Origin: an uncultured Oscillospiraceae bacterium
GTDB taxonomy: Bacteria > Bacillota > Clostridia > Oscillospirales > Oscillospiraceae
NCBI GenBank assembly: GCA_910579485.1
Contig: CAJTVO010000104.1
Span: 1 to 11,904 of the forward strand
DNA: 11,904 bases
Direction of reading: 5' to 3'
Both the position numbers and the translations under genes were made by a program. The notes under the pieces are model-generated. The model was not told where the DNA came from. It saw only the letters and a program-made list of their open reading frames with translations, and ran no database searches. Below are positions 7,083 through 11,904 of this stretch, in pieces (within the stretch, counting starts at the first letter, position 1; every line of letters begins with the position of its first letter).

Positions 7083-7275
7083 GGAGAAGTGGGAAGAAGG
7101 CCGGAAAAGCAATCAGCTGGAAACAGCTCAGAGAATGCTGTCATCTGGAAAACTGGCACTGGAGGAAATTGCTGAATATTCCAACCTTCCCCTTGACGAA
7201 GTCCGGCGCATAGCAAGCGAACAGTCCAATAGCGGTCCGACCCAACACATGGAGGATATAACGAAATGGAAGTGA
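7066..7275 (+). CDS. Orphan C-terminal tail of an Rpn-family nuclease (69 residues)
   Basis: This small protein has no catalytic core and resembles only the end of the nuclease just upstream. Both start MCRVMEE. A charged stretch is followed by an HTH-like segment, where 15 of 30 aligned positions are identical (residues 30-59 here, beginning at TAQRMLSSGK). It has a proper AAGGGAG (7052-7058) seven bases before its ATG. Its last codons overlap the next gene by 10 bases. It is not an exact copy, so it is an old or imported duplication. It may be a stand-alone inhibitor of the nuclease, an alternative tail cassette, or the leftover of a second nuclease gene. The base composition (about 45% GC in the line at 7141) is far below that of the nuclease core. 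Confidence 0.6.
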   Translation: MCRVMEEKWEEGRKSNQLETAQRMLSSGKLALEEIAEYSNLPLDEVRRIASEQSNSGPTQHMEDITKWK

Positions 7276-7508
7276 TCCGCAAATTTGTAGATGCCAACAG
7301 CCTGATGTCCATCCTGGCCCTGCCGGAGGCCTTCCGCAACCGCAAGCTGGAGATCATCGTCCTTCCGGCCGGTGAAGACGCGCCTGCGCGGCGCGACGGC
7401 GACGTAGCGGACATCGTGCGGTCGCTGGTAGGCGCGGTCCCCCGCACGGACCTCACGCTGTCCGATCTGCGGGACGAAAGGCTCAGGAAATATGAAGCTG
7501 CTGATTGA
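7266..7508 (+). CDS. Antitoxin-like protein of the PIN toxin-antitoxin pair
   Basis: The 80-residue protein lies directly upstream of a PIN-domain toxin and overlaps it by 17 bases, the usual order and spacing of a type II antitoxin. The N-terminal part (IRKFVDANSL through EIIVLPAG, residues 4-36) looks like the short beta-strand DNA-binding half of such antitoxins. The C-terminal end (LTLSDLRDERLRKYE, about 63-77) resembles the toxin-binding tail of clostridial PIN antitoxins. GGAGG at 7251-7255 lies ten bases before the ATG, inside the tail gene. The pair may repress its own transcription, but no operator palindrome was recognised here. Function is inferred mainly from position and the C-terminal motif. 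Confidence 0.72.
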   Translation: MEVIRKFVDANSLMSILALPEAFRNRKLEIIVLPAGEDAPARRDGDVADIVRSLVGAVPRTDLTLSDLRDERLRKYEAAD

Positions 7509-7917
7509 TACGAACGTGGTGCTGGACGTCCTGCTGGATCGGGAGCCGTTTTCCAAGACCGCGGCGGACGTCCTCAGTCTGGCGCGGAGGCATGACGTGC
7601 GGGAATATGTTTCCGCCTCCGCCATTACCGACATCTACTATATCGCCTACCGGCAGATGAAGGACCGCGCGGCCGTCAGGGAGCTTCTGGACCGGCTGTT
7701 GATGGTGGTCTCCATTGCCGCGGTCTCCGAGCGGGAGATACAAAACGCGCTCCGGCTGCCTTGGACCGATTTTGAGGATTCCGTTCAATATTCCGTCGCG
7801 CTGCTGAACGACATGGATGGGATCGTGACGAGAGACCCCGGCGATTATCAGAGATCGAATATCAAAATATGGCTTCCCGCGCAGCTGTTGGAGGCGTTCG
7901 GGAGCGCGGGGGACTGA
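7492..7917 (+). CDS. PIN-domain toxin (VapC-like ribonuclease, PIN_3 type)
   Basis: The 141-residue protein has the PIN fold of metal-dependent ribonucleases, which as toxins cleave tRNA or rRNA and stop growth when the antitoxin is lost. Asp6 in LLIDTNVVLDVLLDRE is the first acidic residue. Asp47 in ASAITDIYYI takes the second position, often Glu in other PIN proteins. Glu95-Asp96 in WTDFEDSVQ and Asp115 in VTRDPGDY complete the site. Length is normal. The ribosome binding site is modest (AGGAAA at about 7485-7490, very close to the ATG), so translation is probably coupled to the antitoxin. It is the last gene of the unit that begins with galM. The target RNA cannot be predicted. Confidence 0.88.
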   Translation: MKLLIDTNVVLDVLLDREPFSKTAADVLSLARRHDVREYVSASAITDIYYIAYRQMKDRAAVRELLDRLLMVVSIAAVSEREIQNALRLPWTDFEDSVQYSVALLNDMDGIVTRDPGDYQRSNIKIWLPAQLLEAFGSAGD

Positions 7918-7936
7918 CCCCCCCCCAAAAAAAAAA
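7918..7936. repeat. C9-A10 homopolymer tract
   Basis: Nine C (7918-7926) followed by ten A (7927-7936) begin directly after the PIN toxin stop codon. Such runs are prone to slippage, but the tract lies after the coding region and before the next promoter, so no coding effect is expected. No T-tailed hairpin terminator was found after the toxin gene. Confidence 0.8.
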
Positions 7937-7989
7937 TCCCTCCTCCCCGGGAACCTTCCTCCCCGTTTTTCCGTCCAATAGACCATAGG

Positions 7990-8076
7990 ACCCGGTTGGA
8001 AGGCGCGCAAGGCAGCTGGGATTAAGAAATGATGCAAAAAGGATACAGTTTCGATACGTACTTTCCACAACCGGGT
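7990..8076. repeat. Inverted repeat upstream of the surface-protein promoter
   Basis: ACCCGGTTG (7990-7998) is mirrored by CAACCGGGT (8068-8076). Pairing can extend by GAA/TTC (7999-8001 with 8063-8065) after a two-base bulge. The arms are about 60 bp apart, and the right arm ends within the extended -10 of the surface-protein promoter. It could be a regulator-binding pair or a weak structure; only the symmetry is seen. The rest of 7937-8060 holds nothing else recognisable. Confidence 0.5.
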
Positions 8077-8084
8077 GGTATAGT
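8076..8084 (+). promoter_or_regulatory. Probable extended -10 promoter of the surface-protein gene
   Basis: TGGTATAGT at 8076-8084 matches an extended -10 element (TG, one base, TATAGT). No good -35 hexamer lies 16-18 bp upstream, so it may depend on the extended -10 or on an activator. Transcription would start near 8091, giving a leader of about 80 bases. Confidence 0.5.
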
Positions 8085-8102
8085 AGGGCCGTAAACTGAT
8101 CC

Positions 8103-8147
8103 GGCAGGCGGCCATGGCCGCCTGCCCGGTGGGGCGCGTCCCACCGG
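8103..8147 (+). promoter_or_regulatory. Two tandem leader hairpins before the surface-protein gene
   Basis: Positions 8103-8126 form a perfect 24-bp palindrome (arms GGCAGGCGGCCA / TGGCCGCCTGCC). Sharing its last base, a second stem pairs 8126-8133 (CCGGTGGG) with 8140-8147 (CCCACCGG) around a small loop. Both lie between the expected transcription start and the ribosome binding site, leaving the latter (8153-8160) unpaired. The likely role is stabilising a highly expressed mRNA, or else binding of a regulator to the DNA palindrome. Confidence 0.65.
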
Positions 8148-8170
8148 ACATGAGAAAGGATGGATACTTT

Positions 8171-11100
8171 ATGAAGTCAATGAAACGCAGGCTGCTGTCG
8201 CTGTTCATGGCGATGGTCATGGTTTGCTCGCTGGTGCCCGGCGCGCTGGCGGTTGCGACATGGAGTGGTACAATTTCTGCTGGCAATAGTCCAAAGGCTG
8301 GCGAGGCGACTACTTTAACTTTAAGCAATCTGAGCCTTGCTGGTGATGATACCTCAGACAACAACGGAAGTTATACTGTTCCTACCAGCATTACATGGAC
8401 AATCACCAGCGCTCCGTCGGGTGCTTCAACCCCTTCGGTCTCTGGGAATAGCGTTACTTTTCCAGCAGCTGGCTCCTATGGCGTTAAGGCTGAGGGAACA
8501 GCTACAAAGACCGGTAACGATCAGGTTACAGGAAGCTTTTCTGTAACTGGTACTGTCAGTGTTTCCCCTGCGGAAGTCGAGGTGAACGGCATCACCTTAA
8601 ATTCAAACAACGTAACTACCATCAAAGTTGACGGTACGACTACCTGGGGATATACTCTTTCCCCCACTGGCGCAAGTGCTTCCGTATCATGGGAGTCCGC
8701 TACCCCGGCAGTCGCAACAGTTGATAACAACGGCAAAATCACCGGTAAGAGTGCTGGTACTTCGGAAATTACCGTAAAAGTGAACGATAGTATTTCCGCA
8801 AAAGCTACCATAACGGTTGAAGCGAAAGACCCTTCAATTTCTGTGACCCCCAGTGCTTCTACTGTCGAAGTTGGTAAGTCCATTAATCTGAACGTTACAA
8901 CAGCTAATGCTCCCGCTGGCGCGACTGTTACAATAGAGGCAAGTGGAACAGGTGCGGGAAATGTAAGTGGAACACAAAGCCCCTATACTTTTACAGCCAC
9001 AGCGGCAGGCCCTGTTACTATTACTGCAAATCTGATGTCTGGTGCGACTGTACTCGCAAGCCAGACTACAAACGTGACAGTAGCTGAGGCTGCAATCAAG
9101 GCAACGCTGAGTACTCCCAATAACAGACCGCAGGCAAATGGTAGCATTGACGTGACCCTTGCAGTTGATTCAGCGGATAGAAGCCGGGTCAACAGTGTAA
9201 TCTGGTCGGTTAGTCCGAACGCTAATGCAACTATTAGCAGCAAAAACGAATACAATACTACAACAGGTGCTGCAGCGGCAACTATAAATATTACCAAAAC
9301 TGGCAATCTAACAATTACTGCTACTTTGAAAGATTCCACCGGTAAAGTAGTTGGATCGCCATCTGTAACAGTCAACGTTCAGACTCCGTTGACCATTTCG
9401 GGAACCAGTACTTTGACATATGCTGGTGCTCAAAGTACGTTGACTGCTAAACTGTATGGCAATACGACCGGTACGAGTGCTGTGACCTGGAGCCTCAATT
9501 CTAATGGCAACACTGCCACAACCAACTCTTATATTGCGTTGAGCGATAACCGTAACGGCACTGCAACAATTGCCGCTATAGCAGCTGGTAGAACTACTGT
9601 TTATGCGTTCCTGACGATAAATAATGAGACGTATGTGGGTTCTATTGATGTTACTGTCTCATCTTCCTCCCAGATCAACCCCTCCGTCACCGTCTACGAT
9701 GGCAATACTGGCTATGCTTTGACGGACGACCCTGATGAGGGCCGCGATTCCATTGCTGACCAGATTGACGACTGGGTGGAAGCTCGTCACAGAAATAGCG
9801 GATATTACTATACAGTCCATTTTGATCAGGCCGGTAACTCTGCTAACAAGGCTGGGTATCTGTCTGCCTCTACAAAGAGCGGCGATGTTTACGAGTATGA
9901 TGACCTTGCCGATGTGATTTTTGAGCCCACTCCGTTGACAGGCAGTACCAAGAGTGCCACTGCCACCTATAACTTTACGGTTGAGGTTTATAGGAACTCC
10001 TCTACTAGTAGACCTGAGTACACATATTCCGGCACCATGACCTTCAACATCAAGCCCGGCTCCGACTCTTCCGGTGACATCGTATACAGCGCCAGCCTGG
10101 GCCAGGACGTCTATTTTGATGTAAGCGATTTCGAGGACTTCTATAGCGATAAGTACAGCCGCGGCTACCTGGAGTATGTGACCTTCGGCTCCTCCACCGC
10201 CAACGGCACCCTCTATAATGAGGATGGCAAGTCCGCCGGGAGCAGCAGCTACTACGTCGATCCCAGCTCCCGCCAGAAGGGCCTTGACGGCATCTACTTC
10301 TCCCCCAAGAGCAGCATGAAGCGGTCCACCACCGTCAAGATCAGCTTCACCGCCTACGGCACCACCCGCGACAACAGCGGCGAGGGCAAGGCCGAGGGCA
10401 CTGTCACCATCATCTATCTCAACGACAGCGCCAAGGACATCACCTATAACACCACCGCCGGCAAGGTGACCCTGAGCGCTCAGGACTTCATCGACGCCTA
10501 CAAGGAGGCTACCGGCAGCAAGACCGCTCCCAGCAACCTGACCATCGAGTTCCAGAACATCCCCAGCAACGGCACCCTGACCTACACCGGCGGCTCCAAG
10601 GACAAGGACCTGACCAAGAGCAACGTCAAGAGCAACCGGTACACCACCAAGAACAGCGGTTCCTACCGTCTGGCCCAGCTGACCTACACCGGCACCAAGG
10701 GCAAGGACACCATTGATTACATTGCCTACTCCGGCAGCACCGCCCAGTTCACCGGCAAGGTGGTCTTCAACGGCACCGCCGCCGTGCCCACCGACGTCGT
10801 GGTGACCTACGGCTCCACCGGCGGCCAGGCCGTCCGCTTCAGCCAGAACGACTTCGTTTCCGCCAACAGCGCCATGTCCAAGGCCACCAAGGTCCGCTTC
10901 GTGGCTCCCGCCAACGGCACCCTGCTCATGAACGGGGCCAATGCCTCCGGCGTGGACATCGCCACCACCCTGCTGGGCACCGTGACCTACCAGCCCAAGT
11001 CCGGCTTCAACGGCCAGGACAAGATCATCTTCGCGGCCTATGACGCCAGCAACAACACCGTTGCCAGCGGCACCGTGAACATCACCGTCATCGGCAATCC

Positions 11101-11686
11101 CACCACCGGCACGACGCCCGGCGGCACTCCCGGCGGCGTCAGCGACGTGAGCCAGTTCAAGGATGTTTCCGCCACCGCCTGGTACCGCGACAACCTGGCC
11201 ACCCTGGTCCGCAAGGGCATCATCACCGGCAAGGGCGAAGGCAAGTTCGATCCTCTGGGCACCGTGACCTACGGCGAGGCTCTGAAGATGGTCCTGGAGT
11301 CCTGCGGCTACACGGCCGCCCTGGGCACCGGCAGCAACTGGGCGATCAACTACAAGAACCTTGCGGTGAGCCGCGGCTGGATCAGCAGCGACATTGATCT
11401 GAACGCCGCCATTTCCCGCAACGCCACCGCCGAGCTGACCGCGAAGGTCCTGGGCGTGTCCGCGGTGACCAGCGGCAGTCCCTTCGCCGACGAGGCCAAC
11501 GGCTACGCGGCCGCGCTGTACTACACGTCTCCCCAGATCTTTGCTGGCAGCCCGAACCCCAACGGCGGCAAGCCTCTGTTCAAGAACAGCTCCCCGCTGC
11601 TCCGCCAGGAGGTCTGCGCCGTGATCTGCCGCGTAAGCGACTATCACACCCAGCACACCACGAATAACATGCCCGACGGCATCTGA
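8171..11686 (+). CDS. Secreted SLH-anchored surface protein with Ig-like domains
   Basis: This is a 1171-residue exported protein. A signal peptide covers residues 1-27 (KRR, hydrophobic core, then a likely cut after GALA). A bacterial Ig-like Big_2 domain is at about 135-217, with the VATVDNNGKITGKSAGTSEI signature inside it, followed by further beta-rich segments to about 500. Three related units of about 100-118 residues lie at about 633-750, 754-869 and 874-974, each with a dF, NGTL and late aromatic-Y pattern. A Gly/Thr/Pro linker (976-990) leads to three SLH repeats (about 994-1045, 1053-1098, 1101-1158), which in the family bind pyruvylated wall polymer. The TRAE-type SLH motifs are degenerate (TYGE, RNATAE, LRQE). 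The start at 8171 follows AGAAAGGA (8153-8160); the upstream in-frame ATG at 8114 lies inside the leader palindrome and lacks a binding site. GC content is much lower in the N-terminal half. It may be an S-layer or adhesin-like protein. Confidence 0.9.
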   Translation: MKSMKRRLLSLFMAMVMVCSLVPGALAVATWSGTISAGNSPKAGEATTLTLSNLSLAGDDTSDNNGSYTVPTSITWTITSAPSGASTPSVSGNSVTFPAAGSYGVKAEGTATKTGNDQVTGSFSVTGTVSVSPAEVEVNGITLNSNNVTTIKVDGTTTWGYTLSPTGASASVSWESATPAVATVDNNGKITGKSAGTSEITVKVNDSISAKATITVEAKDPSISVTPSASTVEVGKSINLNVTTANAPAGATVTIEASGTGAGNVSGTQSPYTFTATAAGPVTITANLMSGATVLASQTTNVTVAEAAIKATLSTPNNRPQANGSIDVTLAVDSADRSRVNSVIWSVSPNANATISSKNEYNTTTGAAAATINITKTGNLTITATLKDSTGKVVGSPSVTVNVQTPLTISGTSTLTYAGAQSTLTAKLYGNTTGTSAVTWSLNSNGNTATTNSYIALSDNRNGTATIAAIAAGRTTVYAFLTINNETYVGSIDVTVSSSSQINPSVTVYDGNTGYALTDDPDEGRDSIADQIDDWVEARHRNSGYYYTVHFDQAGNSANKAGYLSASTKSGDVYEYDDLADVIFEPTPLTGSTKSATATYNFTVEVYRNSSTSRPEYTYSGTMTFNIKPGSDSSGDIVYSASLGQDVYFDVSDFEDFYSDKYSRGYLEYVTFGSSTANGTLYNEDGKSAGSSSYYVDPSSRQKGLDGIYFSPKSSMKRSTTVKISFTAYGTTRDNSGEGKAEGTVTIIYLNDSAKDITYNTTAGKVTLSAQDFIDAYKEATGSKTAPSNLTIEFQNIPSNGTLTYTGGSKDKDLTKSNVKSNRYTTKNSGSYRLAQLTYTGTKGKDTIDYIAYSGSTAQFTGKVVFNGTAAVPTDVVVTYGSTGGQAVRFSQNDFVSANSAMSKATKVRFVAPANGTLLMNGANASGVDIATTLLGTVTYQPKSGFNGQDKIIFAAYDASNNTVASGTVNITVIGNPTTGTTPGGTPGGVSDVSQFKDVSATAWYRDNLATLVRKGIITGKGEGKFDPLGTVTYGEALKMVLESCGYTAALGTGSNWAINYKNLAVSRGWISSDIDLNAAISRNATAELTAKVLGVSAVTSGSPFADEANGYAAALYYTSPQIFAGSPNPNGGKPLFKNSSPLLRQEVCAVICRVSDYHTQHTTNNMPDGI

Positions 11687-11696
11687 TTTAAGCAAG

Positions 11697-11741
11697 GAGC
11701 CGCCCCCCGCGCCGAAAGGCGCGAGGGGCGGCTTGATATTT
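11697..11741 (+). terminator. Stem-loop terminator of the surface-protein gene
   Basis: A 14-bp stem with one C-A mismatch pairs GCCGCCCC (11699-11706) plus CGCGCC (11708-11713) with GGCGCG (11718-11723) plus GGGGCGGC (11725-11732). The loop is a stable GAAA tetraloop. TTGATATTT follows, a weak but acceptable U-tract. It begins about ten bases after the stop codon. Confidence 0.85.
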
Positions 11742-11751
11742 ACGGGGACGG

Positions 11752-11779
11752 TTGACAAATTTGCAGAATATGGTAGAAT
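11752..11779 (+). promoter_or_regulatory. Sigma-A promoter of the truncated small gene
   Basis: A perfect TTGACA (11752-11757) and TAGAAT (11774-11779) are separated by 16 bp. An extended -10 TG lies at 11771-11772. The expected start of transcription is near 11786. This is as strong as any promoter in the window. Confidence 0.85.
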
Positions 11780-11785
11780 AAGACC

Positions 11786-11866
11786 AGCCCCCGTGGCTTT
11801 TGGGACGGGGCGCTGTGATGACCTTGGTGAGCGGTCAGCCACACTCTCCGAAAGGAGGTGTGTTAA
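11786..11866 (+). promoter_or_regulatory. Structured leader with a very strong ribosome binding site
   Basis: The leader of about 80 bases can form a first stem, CCCCGT/ACGGGG (11789-11794 with 11805-11810). A second stem is GTG plus TGACC (11815-11817, 11819-11823) pairing with GGTCA plus CAC (11833-11837, 11840-11842). AAAGGAGGTG (11851-11860), almost a full anti-Shine-Dalgarno match, follows outside both stems. The block around CTCTCCGAAAGGAGG reminds me of leaders of small holin-like or type I toxin peptide genes in Firmicutes, but this is recollection of style, not a match I can verify. Confidence 0.45.
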
Positions 11867-11904
11867 ATGCCTATTACGATCACGTTACATTGGTATCGAT
11901 TTAC
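11867..11904 (+). CDS. Start of a small gene, truncated by the window edge
   Basis: An ATG at 11867 sits seven bases after AAAGGAGGTG. The twelve readable codons give MPITITLHWYRF, and the frame is still open at the window end. The strong promoter, structured leader and excellent ribosome binding site show a real gene rather than noise. The start resembles short beta-rich peptides of about 25-35 residues common next to such leaders in Clostridia. Length and function cannot be determined here. Confidence 0.5.
   Translation, partial: MPITITLHWYRF

Noticed and set aside
7905..7936. GGGGGACTGACCCCC hairpin after the PIN toxin as a terminator
   Set aside because: The stem is followed by A residues on the plus strand, and on the minus strand the T-run comes before the stem, so neither orientation makes an intrinsic terminator.
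8114..8170. Upstream in-frame ATG for the surface protein
   Set aside because: It lies in the middle of the 24-bp leader palindrome, has no ribosome binding site and would bury the signal peptide behind 19 extra residues.
9659..11842. Minus-strand open frame of about 727 codons opposite the surface-protein gene
   Set aside because: The translation is an Ala/Gly/Val-rich antisense shadow without motifs, and it runs through the terminator and promoter at 11697-11779.
1..11904. CRISPR array, tRNA or rRNA genes, insertion sequence ends
   Set aside because: No regularly spaced repeats, no tRNA-like cloverleaf, no rRNA stretches and no transposase with terminal inverted repeats were seen. The Rpn-family gene is called a putative transposase in some databases but has no flanking ends here.

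Overview
The window looks like chromosomal DNA from a GC-rich member of the Clostridia, most likely the Oscillospiraceae/Flavonifractor-type gut group. The evidence is strong AAAGGAGG-type ribosome binding sites, sigma-A promoters with extended -10 elements, GC-heavy codon use, an SLH-anchored cell-surface protein, and a clostridial PDDEXK (Rpn-family) nuclease with its typical tail. The genus assignment is inference from style and family content only. All recognisable genes lie on the plus strand. The long minus-strand open frames are shadows created by the high GC content.

Region 1 (1-198) has no gene and is packed with perfect inverted repeats. Region 2 (199-5099) is a tight operon: MoxR AAA+ ATPase, DUF58 membrane protein, a large membrane transglutaminase-like protein and a very small protein-kinase-like protein. 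The first three form the well-known MoxR/DUF58/transglutaminase triad, which probably assembles or remodels an envelope-associated complex.

Region 3 (5127-7917) starts at a near-consensus promoter and reads galM (aldose 1-epimerase), an Rpn-family PD-(D/E)XK nuclease, a short orphan copy of the nuclease's C-terminal tail, an antitoxin-like protein and a PIN-domain toxin. The genes overlap or nearly touch, so they appear to be one coupled transcription unit in which a sugar enzyme leads two toxin/defence-type modules. The most interesting structure in the window is here: a 31-bp exact repeat carrying the ribosome binding site and start codon lies both inside the nuclease gene and in front of the orphan tail. 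Recombination between the copies would swap the nuclease tail in frame, and the internal copy could also drive a short tail-only protein.

Region 4 (7918-11741) carries one large secreted, SLH-anchored surface protein, preceded by a leader with two strong tandem hairpins and closed by a strong stem-loop terminator. Its N-terminal Ig-like half is clearly more AT-rich than its signal peptide and C-terminal half, which suggests a mosaic gene. Region 5 (11752 to the end) holds a new near-consensus promoter, a structured leader, an exceptionally strong ribosome binding site and the first codons of a small gene cut off by the window edge.
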